NCBI RefSeq assembly: GCF_900590885.1
Contig: NZ_UUON01000007.1
Location: forward strand, 1-64,000
DNA length: 64,000 nucleotides
Reading direction: 5' to 3'
Source of the DNA: Pseudomonas viridiflava
GTDB taxonomy: Bacteria > Pseudomonadota > Gammaproteobacteria > Pseudomonadales > Pseudomonadaceae
Shown here one piece after another: positions 10,387 through 19,112 of the stretch. Below the pieces are notes generated by a model that did not search any database, had not been told where the DNA came from, and saw only the letters and a program-made list of their open reading frames with translations. The position numbers were made by a program, and so were the translations under genes. Each line of letters opens with the position of its first letter. Positions within the stretch are counted from its first letter, which is position 1.

Positions 10387-11151
10387 ATGAGCGAAGCGAT
10401 CAAACAGCCTGTGAGCCCTGAAGGCATTATCCAGATGCAGGGCGTCAACAAGTGGTACGGCCAGTTCCACGTGTTGAAAGACATTAACCTCAACGTCAAG
10501 CAGGGCGAGCGTATCGTGCTGTGCGGCCCGTCGGGTTCGGGCAAGTCCACCACCATCCGCTGCCTCAACCGTCTGGAAGAGCACCAGCAGGGCCGCATCG
10601 TGGTCGATGGCGTGGAGCTGACCAACGACCTCAAGCAGATCGAAGCGATCCGCCGTGAAGTCGGCATGGTGTTCCAGCACTTCAACCTGTTCCCGCACCT
10701 GACCATCCTGCAGAACTGCACGCTGGCGCCGATGTGGGTGCGCAAGATGCCCAAGCGCAAGGCCGAAGAAATTGCCATGCACTACCTGGAGCGCGTGCGC
10801 ATCCCGGAGCAGGCCCACAAGTTTCCGGGGCAACTGTCCGGCGGCCAGCAACAGCGTGTGGCGATTGCCCGCGCGCTGTGCATGAAGCCGAAAATCATGC
10901 TGTTCGACGAGCCGACTTCGGCACTCGACCCGGAGATGGTGAAAGAGGTTCTGGACACCATGATCGGCCTGGCCGAAGACGGCATGACCATGTTGTGCGT
11001 CACCCACGAAATGGGCTTCGCGCGTACCGTGGCCAACCGCGTGATCTTCATGGACAAGGGCGAGATCGTTGAGCAGGCGGCGCCGAATGACTTCTTCGAC
11101 AACCCGCAGAATGACCGGACCAAGTTGTTCTTGAGCCAGATTTTGCATTGA
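10387..11151 (+). CDS. aapP: General L-amino acid ABC transporter ATP-binding protein AapP
   Basis: A 254-residue ATPase that drives the importer. It shows Walker [10 protein letters not shown] at residues 47-55, signature LSGGQQQR near residue 150, Walker [15 protein letters not shown] and the switch His in CVTHEMGF. The length is normal. AGGAG lies about ten bases upstream. It is the last gene, ended by a perfect 12-bp terminator hairpin. Confidence 0.95.
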   Translation: MSEAIKQPVSPEGIIQMQGVNKWYGQFHVLKDINLNVKQGERIVLCGPSGSGKSTTIRCLNRLEEHQQGRIVVDGVELTNDLKQIEAIRREVGMVFQHFNLFPHLTILQNCTLAPMWVRKMPKRKAEEIAMHYLERVRIPEQAHKFPGQLSGGQQQRVAIARALCMKPKIMLFDEPTSALDPEMVKEVLDTMIGLAEDGMTMLCVTHEMGFARTVANRVIFMDKGEIVEQAAPNDFFDNPQNDRTKLFLSQILH

Positions 11152-11165
11152 TCGAGGTTTGAAAG

Positions 11166-11197
11166 AATAAACCCGGCCTGGTGCCGGGTTTATTTTT
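11166..11197 (+). terminator. Rho-independent terminator of aapJQMP
   Basis: A perfect 12-bp stem (AATAAACCCGGC and its complement) around the loop CTGGT, followed by a T run. It is symmetric enough to also stop transcription coming from the mqsRA side. Confidence 0.9.
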
Positions 11198-11209
11198 GCC
11201 TTGAATCTT

Positions 11210-11698
11210 TCAGGAAGCGTGAGCTGCGAGTTGCTGTGCGTCTTTTGAGATGAGCAGTTGGTTCAAGTCTTCGCCGACATTGAGGGTCTTTATCTCGGCT
11301 ACCAAGTGGGGATGTTTATCCAAAAGACGCATGAGTGTGAGCAGCGGTTCCGGCGGAAAGATTTCCGCCCTTTCGTAGCGAGAAAATGCGTTGTGCCCGC
11401 GAATGGTCAGTAATAGCGCGGCATCCTTCTGTGTCAGATGCAGTTTGCGACGGATTCGCTTCATTTCCGCTGCGATAACTATTTTGGCATCGATCAACAA
11501 CTGATCGCTGGCCTCTGAATAACGCTCTGCACTGTCGTCATCGTAATCGAACTCTATCTCCTTGCAGGCATGGCATTCCCAGCCAGCAATGTCAGGGATT
11601 TCTCGAATCATGCCGCGAGTATTGATGGTGAAAGTGCGACCTTCAAAATGCCGCATGCCGTCGTGGGCACCACAGCTCATGCATTGTTGGGTTTTCAT
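11210..11698 (-). CDS. mqsA: MqsA-type antitoxin / autorepressor
   Basis: A 162-residue type II antitoxin. The N-terminal zinc domain has CxxC pairs at Cys6/Cys9 and Cys42/Cys45. The C-terminal HTH-XRE domain has IRRKLHLTQKDAALLL followed by GHNAFSRYERAE, whose NAFSRYE core is the DNA-reading helix of E. coli MqsA. Its role is to bind and silence MqsR and to repress its own operon. It is about 30 residues longer than E. coli MqsA, with an extra tail after LLDKHPHLVAEIK. Toxin comes first; the start overlaps the mqsR stop by four bases. Confidence 0.88.
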   Translation of the reverse strand: MKTQQCMSCGAHDGMRHFEGRTFTINTRGMIREIPDIAGWECHACKEIEFDYDDDSAERYSEASDQLLIDAKIVIAAEMKRIRRKLHLTQKDAALLLTIRGHNAFSRYERAEIFPPEPLLTLMRLLDKHPHLVAEIKTLNVGEDLNQLLISKDAQQLAAHAS

Positions 11699-12006
11699 AA
11701 GGTTTTCTCCTTGAAGGAGATTACAGGAGGCCCCCCGCCCGGGCGGTGAGTGACCTTGATGTAAATCTCCGTGCCGTAGACCTTGATCAGATAGACGTCC
11801 TGCCAGATGCGATGGTCTGAATACGTCGTCATTGATCTATGCAACATTCGAGTCTCAAGGGCGCAAACCGCGAGTCGCATCTGGCCGATGTTCAACTCAA
11901 GCTGTCGCGCACCTTCCCGCGCACTTGCAGTAAAGGCTCGCAAGCCCAGCCTGATGACATCCGCTTTAACCAGCGCCAAATCGTAATGAGGTGTGTACTT
12001 TTCCAT
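11695..12006 (-). CDS. mqsR: MqsR-type mRNA interferase toxin
   Basis: A 103-residue RelE-fold toxin. The N-terminus MEKYTPHYDLALVK, the block SMTTYSDHRIWQDVYL and the C-terminal VISFKEKTL match E. coli MqsR closely. MqsR cleaves mRNA, preferentially at GCU in E. coli, and is linked there to biofilm and persistence. It is the first gene of the pair, about 20 bases downstream of a perfect palindromic operator. It appears intact. Confidence 0.9.
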   Translation of the reverse strand: MEKYTPHYDLALVKADVIRLGLRAFTASAREGARQLELNIGQMRLAVCALETRMLHRSMTTYSDHRIWQDVYLIKVYGTEIYIKVTHRPGGGPPVISFKEKTL

Positions 12007-12024
12007 AAGACACCTGAGTCCAAT

Positions 12025-12045
12025 AATTACCCTCTAAGGGTAATT
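12025..12045 (-). promoter_or_regulatory. Palindromic operator of mqsRA
   Basis: Nine-base arms AATTACCCT and AGGGTAATT around a CTA centre, just upstream of mqsR. It resembles the ACCT-spacer-AGGT palindromes bound by E. coli MqsA, and the DNA-reading NAFSRYE motif is kept in this MqsA. Confidence 0.75.
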
Positions 12046-12165
12046 TTACCAATCGAAAATACTGCTCCTTTTCCTGTCTAAGAACCCTAGTGCCTTGCCC
12101 TTGTAGGCAAGTCCGAATAGGCTGTGGGAAAATTCATCCTATGATTGGACGAAAGTGCGCAATCC

Positions 12166-12825
12166 ATGACAGACATCGCCCCACTGATAAAACGCTCCCT
12201 CGTCGACCAGGCCCTGGAGCAACTGCGCCAACGCATCACCCAAGGCCAATGGGCCGTTGGCGAACGCCTGCCCACCGAGCCGGAGCTATCTGCCGAGCTG
12301 GGCATCAGCCGCAACACCGTGCGCGAGGCCATGCGCGTATTGGCGTTCTCCGGCTTGATCGAAATCCGCCAGGGCGACGGCAGCTATTTGCGCTCCACCA
12401 CCGACCCGCTGGGCGCGATGCGCGCGTTATCCCATTGCACATTGGAACAGGCGCAGGAAACCCGGCAGATCCTCGAAGTGGAAGCGATCGGCTTGGCGGC
12501 ACTGCGCCGTACCGAGGAAGACTTGCTTGACTTGCGTGAGGCCCTGCAAAAAAGCGCCGCGCTGTATCACGGTGACCTGGAGGCCTACATCAGCGCCGAC
12601 CTGGTGTTCCACAAAGGCCTGGTGGACGCCGCCCACAACCCGGCGTTGAGCGAGCTGTACCAGTACTTTTCCGCCATCGTCGGCGCCCAACTGCGCCAGA
12701 CCCTGAACATCTCGCCGCGTCGCCAGGCGGTGTTCGACCTGCATATCGCCCTGCTCGAAGCCGTGGAACACCAGGACCCGGAACGCGCCAAATCCCTCTG
12801 CCGGCAGTTGATCAATGAACCTTGA
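12166..12825 (+). CDS. FadR-type GntR family transcriptional regulator
   Basis: A 219-residue regulator. The N-terminal winged helix has WAVGERLPTEPELSAELGISRNTVREAMRVL and GLIEIRQGDGSYLR. The C-terminal FCD ligand domain includes ETRQILEVEAIGLAALRRTEEDL and a metal-type DLVFHKGLVDAAHNPAL. The frame is open from 12145 (TTG), but ATG at 12166 is the likelier start. It overlaps the following MFS gene by 11 bases, so it probably controls that transporter. The effector is unknown. Confidence 0.85.
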   Translation: MTDIAPLIKRSLVDQALEQLRQRITQGQWAVGERLPTEPELSAELGISRNTVREAMRVLAFSGLIEIRQGDGSYLRSTTDPLGAMRALSHCTLEQAQETRQILEVEAIGLAALRRTEEDLLDLREALQKSAALYHGDLEAYISADLVFHKGLVDAAHNPALSELYQYFSAIVGAQLRQTLNISPRRQAVFDLHIALLEAVEHQDPERAKSLCRQLINEP

Positions 12826-14080
12826 AGCCAAGCGCCCACCCGAACTCGAAGAACTGTTGATCGACGCCGAAGCCGACGACGAGGTGGTGCAACACAGCCA
12901 CCCGGTGGTGAGTCGCCCCTGGCTGTTGCTGCTGGGCCTGATTTTGGTGGCGTTGAACCTGCGCCCGGCGCTGTCGAGCATGTCGCCGTTACTGGCCGAC
13001 GTCTCCAGCAGCCTGGGGTTGTCGGCGGCCAAGGCCGGTCTGCTGACGACCTTGCCGGTGCTGTGCCTGGGCCTGTTCGCGCCGATGGCGCCAATCCTGG
13101 CGCGGCGTTTCGGCGCCGAGCGCGTAGTGCTGGGGATTCTGCTGACGTTGGCCGCCGGCATCATCCTGCGCAGTTCGTTGGGCGAAGTGGGGCTGTTCGC
13201 CGGCAGCCTGATTGCCGGTGCGAGCATCGGCATCATCGGTGTGTTGCTGCCGGGTATCGTCAAGCGTGATTTCGCCAAACAGGCGGGCGCCATGACCGGC
13301 GTGTACACCATGGCCCTGTGCCTGGGTGCGGCGCTGGCGGCGGGCGCCTCGGTGCCGTTGAGCCATTATTTTGCTGACAGTTGGCCGGTTGGCCTGGGTT
13401 TCTGGGTCCTGCCGGCACTGGTGGCGGCGCTGTTCTGGCTGCCCCAGGTCGGCCAGAAACACGGCGCCCATCAGGTCGCTTACCGGGTGAGGGGGTTGCT
13501 GCGTGATCCGCTGGCCTGGCAGGTGACCTTGTACATGGGCCTGCAATCGTCCTTGGCGTACATCGTGTTCGGCTGGTTGCCGTCGATTCTGATCGGCCGT
13601 GGCCTCAGTGCCACCGAAGCCGGGTTGGCGCTGTCCGGCTCGATCATCGTGCAATTGGCCAGCTCCCTGGCCGCGCCCTGGCTGGCCACCCGTGGCAAAG
13701 ACCAGCGCCTGGCGATTGTGGTGGTGATGTTGCTGACCCTCGGCGGCCTGTTCGGCTGCCTGTATGCACCGCTGGACGGGCTGTGGGGCTGGGCGATTCT
13801 GCTCGGCCTGGGCCAGGGCGGTACGTTCAGCCTGGCGCTGACCTTGATCGTGCTGCGCTCGCGCGATGCCCATGTGGCGGCCAACCTGTCGAGCATGGCC
13901 CAGGGCATCGGCTACACCCTGGCGTCCATGGGCCCGTTCGCGGTGGGCCTGGTGCACGACTGGACCGGCGGCTGGGGCGCGGTGGGCTGGATCTTCGCGG
14001 TGATCGGCCTGGGCGCGATCATCGCGGGGTTGGGCGCCGGCCGCGCGCGGTATGTGGCCGTGACCAGCGAAAAGGTCTAG
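12815..14080 (+). CDS. MFS transporter, CynX/NimT (cyanate/nitroimidazole) family
   Basis: A 421-residue major-facilitator protein with about 12 membrane segments. It starts with a roughly 35-residue acidic cytoplasmic tail, then LLLGLILVALNLRPALSSMSPLL, the conserved opening of the CynX/NimT family. The motif A-like loop is PILARRFGAERVV. Substrates in the family include cyanate and 2-nitroimidazole; here it cannot be assigned, and no cyanase gene is near. It is coupled to the FadR-type regulator upstream and converges on the pilus cluster, overlapping the last DUF1120 stop by four bases. Confidence 0.82.
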   Translation: MNLEAKRPPELEELLIDAEADDEVVQHSHPVVSRPWLLLLGLILVALNLRPALSSMSPLLADVSSSLGLSAAKAGLLTTLPVLCLGLFAPMAPILARRFGAERVVLGILLTLAAGIILRSSLGEVGLFAGSLIAGASIGIIGVLLPGIVKRDFAKQAGAMTGVYTMALCLGAALAAGASVPLSHYFADSWPVGLGFWVLPALVAALFWLPQVGQKHGAHQVAYRVRGLLRDPLAWQVTLYMGLQSSLAYIVFGWLPSILIGRGLSATEAGLALSGSIIVQLASSLAAPWLATRGKDQRLAIVVVMLLTLGGLFGCLYAPLDGLWGWAILLGLGQGGTFSLALTLIVLRSRDAHVAANLSSMAQGIGYTLASMGPFAVGLVHDWTGGWGAVGWIFAVIGLGAIIAGLGAGRARYVAVTSEKV

Positions 14081-14727
14081 AGGTACAACACTTCCATGGT
14101 GCTGGAGCCGTCGATATGCACGTCGCTGCTCAGGTCCAGGTTGCGCGTGGCAACGATGATCGTGTCGACCCTGACCGTGCTGCTCAGGCTCCGGATCGCC
14201 GTCGGCCCGCTGGTGCTGCCGGCGGTGTCGGTAAAGCCCAGGAAGCTGCGTGCGCCGATGTCGATCGGGTTGCTGTTGGCGGTGCGCCAGGCGACGCCGC
14301 CGCTGGTGGATTCGGTGCCATAGACCTGGGGCAGCGTGTCGATCACCGTCTGGCTGGGGTCGAAAGTCAGGGAGAACAGGCCGATTTTATTGCCGCTTTG
14401 ATCCAGCCCGAGTCCGTAGAAAATCTCGCTGTTGACGTTGGCGGTACCGTCGCGGTTGTCGCCCATGCGCAAGGCGTAACGGCTCGCGGCCTCGCAGGTG
14501 ATGGTCACATTGAGGTAGCGCACCGGCAGGCGTGTGCCGCGATCGGCGTTCAAATCCTGTTGGGATATCTTGCCGTAGTCGATCAGCCCGTTACTCGACA
14601 GCGTAGGGGTGCAGGCGGTTGGGGTGAGCAGGCCGGTGACCGCGAGTTCGGTGCTGGACGCCGCCATGGCGCCGGCGCTGAGGCTCAACAGAGCCAGGGT
14701 TGCGAGGGAAAGCTGGCGTAGGTTCAT
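14077..14727 (-). CDS. DUF1120 fimbrial-type subunit (distal, minor)
   Basis: A 216-residue secreted protein with a signal peptide ending AMA/ASS. It shares with its paralogues the block CTPTLSSNGLIDYGKISQQDLN, the FALRMGDNR-type segment (here YALRMGDNRDGT) and a C-terminal strand ending LYL. Its last part (GFTDTAGSTSGPTAIRSLS) is closest to the two-domain subunit next door, so the two probably arose by duplication. It is last in the pilus cluster, 15 bases after the two-domain gene. ATG at 14727 has AGGAG seven bases upstream; 14733 is the alternative. Confidence 0.8.
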   Translation of the reverse strand: MNLRQLSLATLALLSLSAGAMAASSTELAVTGLLTPTACTPTLSSNGLIDYGKISQQDLNADRGTRLPVRYLNVTITCEAASRYALRMGDNRDGTANVNSEIFYGLGLDQSGNKIGLFSLTFDPSQTVIDTLPQVYGTESTSGGVAWRTANSNPIDIGARSFLGFTDTAGSTSGPTAIRSLSSTVRVDTIIVATRNLDLSSDVHIDGSSTMEVLYL

Positions 14728-14742
14728 GACCATACTCCTGGA

Positions 14743-15864
14743 TCAGAGGTAGATGATTTCAATCGTGCCCGAACCATCGAGCACGACGTCGGTGCGCAGG
14801 TCCAGGCTGTTCATGGGCGACAGAATCGCGCGCACGCTGATCTGCCCGCTCAGGTTCTGGATCGCCGTGGGGCCGGCATGGCTGCCGGGTGTATCGGTGA
14901 AGCCCAGCAGGCTGTTGCTGCCGATGGGGATGGGGTAGCCGCTGGAGCTGCTCCAGGCCACGCCGCCGGTGGTGGAGTCGGTGCGATACACCTGGGGCAG
15001 GGCGTCGGCGCGCAGGTCGAAGGGGTCGAAATACAGGTAATAGCGACCGATGTTATTGCGCCCGTCATCCACCCCCAGGCCGTAGGCGGTTTCGTCGATG
15101 CCGCCGGTGGCCGAGCCTTTGCGGTTGTCTTGCATGCGCAAGGCAAAGCGGGTGGGGCCGTCGCAGCCGATGCCCAGCAGCAGGCTGCGTGAGGCCAGGG
15201 CGTTTTCCTTGTCGGCGTTCAGGTTCTTGGCCCACATGCGGCCAAAATCAACGATGCCGCCATTGGACAAAGTGGCCTCGCAGGCCGCCGGAGCGAAGCC
15301 GGCTTGCAGCGACAACTCGCGGGCGCGGCCGGTGGCCACGGCGTCGATCAGCCCGCTCACATCCCAGGTCACCGCGTCGCGCACTTGCGTGGCGTCGGCC
15401 TGGGCCCAGGCGCTCACCTGCAGTTGTACAGAAAAGCTGCTGCCGGTGGTGGGTACGCCATCGCGCAGGGGCACGATGGCATGGTCGGGTCGCCAGTCGA
15501 GTGCCTGGCCGCGTGCGCTGGGCGCCTGGCCTTGCCCGGCGACCAGGCCCAATTCCACGGCCTGGCCGTCGAGTACTGCATCGCTGACGTGCACGCGGTA
15601 GCTGCCGCGCTCGGTAAAGCGGTAACGCTCGGCCGTGGCCGCCAAGGCCCGGTAAAACACGTGCAGGTCGGTGGCTGTCGAGCAGTTCAGGTTCAGGCTC
15701 AGGCGGCGTTCACCCAGCAGGATTTCAGCGCTGGGGTTGCGCTGCACGGCGCGGTTCATCACGCCGAAATCCAGGCGCGCCTGGCTCAGGTTGAGCTGGC
15801 AATCGTCGGCTTGCGCCTGGCCCAGGACGAGGGTGGCCAGGCCCAGCAGTAAAAGTCGCTTCAT
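14743..15864 (-). CDS. Two-domain DUF1120 protein, probable pilus tip adhesin
   Basis: A 373-residue secreted protein with a signal peptide ending GQAQA. Residues from about 20 to 185 form a separate N-terminal domain (CQLNLSQARLDFGVMNR...). Residues from about 190 on form a DUF1120 pilin-like domain (CEATLSNGGIVDFGRMWAKNLN, ending IEIIYL). Double-domain subunits encoded after the usher are usually the tip adhesin in chaperone-usher pili; binding is not shown. The open frame starts at 15879, but ATG at 15864 has GAGGA eight bases upstream. It sits directly after the usher gene. Confidence 0.72.
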   Translation of the reverse strand: MKRLLLLGLATLVLGQAQADDCQLNLSQARLDFGVMNRAVQRNPSAEILLGERRLSLNLNCSTATDLHVFYRALAATAERYRFTERGSYRVHVSDAVLDGQAVELGLVAGQGQAPSARGQALDWRPDHAIVPLRDGVPTTGSSFSVQLQVSAWAQADATQVRDAVTWDVSGLIDAVATGRARELSLQAGFAPAACEATLSNGGIVDFGRMWAKNLNADKENALASRSLLLGIGCDGPTRFALRMQDNRKGSATGGIDETAYGLGVDDGRNNIGRYYLYFDPFDLRADALPQVYRTDSTTGGVAWSSSSGYPIPIGSNSLLGFTDTPGSHAGPTAIQNLSGQISVRAILSPMNSLDLRTDVVLDGSGTIEIIYL

Positions 15865-15875
15865 CGGAAGATTCC

Positions 15876-18320
15876 TCATGGCGTCACACAGCGCGCCGGG
15901 GCGGTTTCGAAATACACCTGCGGGTCGGGGTCTTGCGCGAGGTCTACCTGCAGTTCACAACGGTTCATGCCCTCGGCCTTGACCCACAAACTGCGCGGGT
16001 CCAGCACATTCGGCAGGAACACCTGGCTGCCTTCCTGCACCAGGGTCACGAACTCGCCGTCGGCGGTGCTCACGGTGGCGCCACGGGGCAGCGGCGCGCC
16101 GTGGTCGGTGGTCACGGTGAGCAAGGCGCGACGGGTCAGGGCCACGCCGAACTCCACGCGGTCCACCGCGCCGCGCCCGGCGGTAATCACGGCCAGGCCG
16201 TTGCTGATATCGGCGTTGCGCGGCAACGACTGGGTTTGCACTTCCACCGCACTACGCCCGTAGGCGGACACCTGCGGCACCACCGCCTGGCCAAGGGCGT
16301 CGGTCCACACCGGGCCGCTTGGGGTGGTGAGCTTGACCCCGGCCATGTCGCCCACCGACACCAGCGCGAAGGTGTCGCGCACCGGGTACGGCGAGAACGT
16401 CACCCCGCCGCTGTGGGCCACCACCGCGCCGCGTGCGCCGCCCTGGTAGCTGGAGCGCTCGGCGTCGGAGCGGCTGTAGTTGAGGTCCAGTTGCGCGTAA
16501 CGCGGCAAGTAGGACACGCCCAAGGTGGACTCCACCTGATGGTCGCGGCTGTCGTGCTCGGCGCTGACCCGGTAGCTGAGTTGATCGTTGACCTGCTCGT
16601 TGACCCCCAGGCCGATGCGGTGCTCGCCCCCTGAGTTGCGCACCCAGGCGCGGCCTCGACGGCTTTCGCCGAGTGGCACGCTGAGGTTCAGGTACACCGC
16701 GTTCTCGTCATTCTCACGGCCGCTGACCTGCCATTCGGCGCTGGCCGACAGCGACACACCGCGCACGCTGGTACCCCAGGATGCGAGCGCGCGGCTGCTG
16801 TTTTCACCATTGAAGGCGGTGGTGCGCGACAGCCCGGCGTTGAATGCGCCGAGCCACGGATGGGCCCAGCCCAGGGACAGGCTCTGTTGATCGCGATAAC
16901 GCGTGCGCCGGCCTTCGTCGTCGCGCGAATCGTAGTAACTCGCGTCTTCCAGTTCGCGGTAACCCATGGTGCGGTGGGACGTGCCGGCGCTGATCGACCA
17001 CTGCTGTCCCAGGCGCTGGGACAGCGTGAGGTCGGTTTGCACGCCGCGCTCCTGCAGGCGTTGGGCATCGGCAATCTGGGTCGACAGCTGCAGCTGGCCG
17101 TCGGGCCACGGCAACAGGCCCAGGCTCGCGCCGGTCGCGCGGTAGTCCTCGGCGACCAGCCCGCCGGCACCCACGCTCAGGCGTGTATTCAGTGCGCCAC
17201 TCCACCCGGCACTGACCACCCAGGGATCGTCGCCACGGGTATTGCCGATATTGCGCACCCGCCCGGCGCCCACCGAGTATCCGGCTGCCGGCAGGCCAAT
17301 GCCGAGCATGGCCGCCGGCACGCTGAAGCGGCGCTCTTCGCCGCTGCTTTCCTTGACCGTGACTTCGACGTCGGCGCGGGTGTTCAGGCGCCGCACATCG
17401 GTCAGTGTAAACGGCCCCGCCGGCACCACCGTGGAGTGAATCAGCGCGCCGTTCTGGCGCACTTCCACCTGGGCCGGGCTGTTGGCGATGCCGTTGATGG
17501 TCGAGCCTTGTTCCTGGTCCTGCAGTGCCTGTTCGGTGAACACCTGCATGCCGGTGATCTGCGCCGAGGACAGCACCGGGTTGTAGAGGCTGATTTGCCC
17601 GGCCTGCAACACCGCCTGCTGTTCGGCGAAGGTGCGCTGGGCATAGGCTTCCAGGTGGGTGCTGCGCGAACGTGAATCCTGCCAGGTCTGCACCTGGCGG
17701 CTGCGCACGATCCAGTCGCCGGCGTTGAAGCCCACCTCGGTATTGGCCGAGCCGAAGCGGCTGGCGTCGTCGCCATAGCGGTTGTACAAACCGGTGAGGT
17801 CGTAGTTGAGCAGGGCGGCGAAACCACCGGTTTCATAGCCGGACAGTTCGCGTTGGCGTGGGCGCAGGGCATCGGTGGGCACCATCAGGTTGATGCTCAG
17901 GCTGGCCGGGTCTTGTTCCACCACGGTTTGCGGGTATTCGCCGAGGAAGTCATGGCAGCCGCTGTCGCCCAGCGGCGCCGGCACCACCAGGTCGGCGGCG
18001 TCCAGCAAGGGGCGGTCAAAGCACAGCGCGCCCTGGGGGTCGAAGCGTGCATCGAGGCGGCCACGGCGCTGGCCGTTCACTGTCAGGCTCACCGCGTGAT
18101 GCCCGCTGGTGAAGCGCGGTGCGTCCAGCAGCAGGTAGGCCAGCTCCGGGTCGATCCCGCGCTGGTGCAGGGTTTGCGCGTCAAAGGCGTCGGCCCGGGC
18201 CTCGGCCGACAGCAGCGCCAGGGTCAGTGGCAGCGCGGCCCTGAACAGGGCAGGGCACAAAGGGCAGTCGAGCACGGCTGCGCCGGCCGGGTCAGTGGTT
18301 ACTGTGTTCACGTAAGGCAC
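15876..18320 (-). CDS. Chaperone-usher outer-membrane usher protein
   Basis: An 814-residue outer-membrane assembly platform for pilin subunits. The N-terminal domain begins near FDAQTLHQRGIDPELAYLL and includes VSLTVNGQRRG. The barrel carries ELSGYETGGFAALLNYDLTGLYNR and repeated aromatic strands, the plug region is around VEVRQNGALIHSTVVPAGPF, and PapC C-terminal-type domains follow (GRGAVDRVEFGVALTRRALL, GATVSTADGEFVTLV). It is of normal usher size. The start is GTG at 18320, with another GTG nine bases inside; the signal peptide starts further in (ALFRAALPLTLALLSAEARA). It lies between the chaperone and adhesin genes. Confidence 0.87.
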   Translation of the reverse strand: MPYVNTVTTDPAGAAVLDCPLCPALFRAALPLTLALLSAEARADAFDAQTLHQRGIDPELAYLLLDAPRFTSGHHAVSLTVNGQRRGRLDARFDPQGALCFDRPLLDAADLVVPAPLGDSGCHDFLGEYPQTVVEQDPASLSINLMVPTDALRPRQRELSGYETGGFAALLNYDLTGLYNRYGDDASRFGSANTEVGFNAGDWIVRSRQVQTWQDSRSRSTHLEAYAQRTFAEQQAVLQAGQISLYNPVLSSAQITGMQVFTEQALQDQEQGSTINGIANSPAQVEVRQNGALIHSTVVPAGPFTLTDVRRLNTRADVEVTVKESSGEERRFSVPAAMLGIGLPAAGYSVGAGRVRNIGNTRGDDPWVVSAGWSGALNTRLSVGAGGLVAEDYRATGASLGLLPWPDGQLQLSTQIADAQRLQERGVQTDLTLSQRLGQQWSISAGTSHRTMGYRELEDASYYDSRDDEGRRTRYRDQQSLSLGWAHPWLGAFNAGLSRTTAFNGENSSRALASWGTSVRGVSLSASAEWQVSGRENDENAVYLNLSVPLGESRRGRAWVRNSGGEHRIGLGVNEQVNDQLSYRVSAEHDSRDHQVESTLGVSYLPRYAQLDLNYSRSDAERSSYQGGARGAVVAHSGGVTFSPYPVRDTFALVSVGDMAGVKLTTPSGPVWTDALGQAVVPQVSAYGRSAVEVQTQSLPRNADISNGLAVITAGRGAVDRVEFGVALTRRALLTVTTDHGAPLPRGATVSTADGEFVTLVQEGSQVFLPNVLDPRSLWVKAEGMNRCELQVDLAQDPDPQVYFETAPARCVTP

Positions 18321-18385
18321 TCAAGTTATGGAAGCGCGCAACGGTTGGCAGGCTTCCCGGTGACAGTCACAGGGCTGTCACTTCG

Positions 18386-19084
18386 TTATTCAGCGTTGGC
18401 TGCGGTTATCGGTGCTTCATAGGCGGCGACGGCAAAGCCGTAGACGGTGGCCGGTTGCAGGCGTACGGCGGTGGCGGCGTGAGGTGTGCTGAGCCGCAAG
18501 ATTTCGCCGGGCAGCACGTAGGTTCGCGGCAGCACCAGACCTTGTTTGCCGGGCAGCAGTTGCAGCTCCTGCGCCAGGCGCACCACGTAAGGCGTGGGGT
18601 TGGCGATGTTCAGGTGGCCGTCCTTGAGCGACCAGGTGAGCCCGGTCCAGGGTGTACGGTTCGGCGCCAGGCCTTTGGGGTGGATGATCACCGGCAGGTT
18701 CTGCCGCACGGTCACGCCGACCCGCGCGTGCCCGGCCTGTTGGGCGTCGCGGTCCTTGGGCATGCCTTCGAAGATCACCCGTTTCAGGCTCTGGGTTTGC
18801 AGCGGCGTGCGGTTTTGCAGAATAAAGCGCACCAGCTGGCTTTTATCCGCCTCCACCCGGGCAAGGGGCGGGGTGACAAACAGCAGCGACTCGGTGTCTT
18901 CCGGAATGTTCTCGAGGGTGACGTGCAGCAGCGCCAGCTTGCCGTCGGTGTTGGTGACCGACACCGAGGCTTCGCCATCGGCCTCGTTGACGATCACCAC
19001 CGAGGTGTCGGGCACCATGCCGTCGGCGAATACTTGGGTGCTCAGTAGCCAGCCCAGGGCCAGCAAGGTTGCAGAGGTTTTCAT
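18386..19084 (-). CDS. PapD-like periplasmic pilus chaperone
   Basis: A 232-residue periplasmic chaperone with a signal peptide ending VFA/DGM. Two immunoglobulin-like domains are evident. The G1-strand-type motif is KSQLVRFILQNRTPLQTQSLKRVIFEGMP, and domain 2 starts near GVTVRQNLPVIIHPKGL. It caps and folds DUF1120 subunits by donor-strand complementation and hands them to the usher downstream. It is 28 bases after a pilin gene and 65 bases before the usher. Confidence 0.87.
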   Translation of the reverse strand: MKTSATLLALGWLLSTQVFADGMVPDTSVVIVNEADGEASVSVTNTDGKLALLHVTLENIPEDTESLLFVTPPLARVEADKSQLVRFILQNRTPLQTQSLKRVIFEGMPKDRDAQQAGHARVGVTVRQNLPVIIHPKGLAPNRTPWTGLTWSLKDGHLNIANPTPYVVRLAQELQLLPGKQGLVLPRTYVLPGEILRLSTPHAATAVRLQPATVYGFAVAAYEAPITAANAE

Positions 19085-19112
19085 GATGCACTTCCTGAAA
19101 TGATCACGGGCT

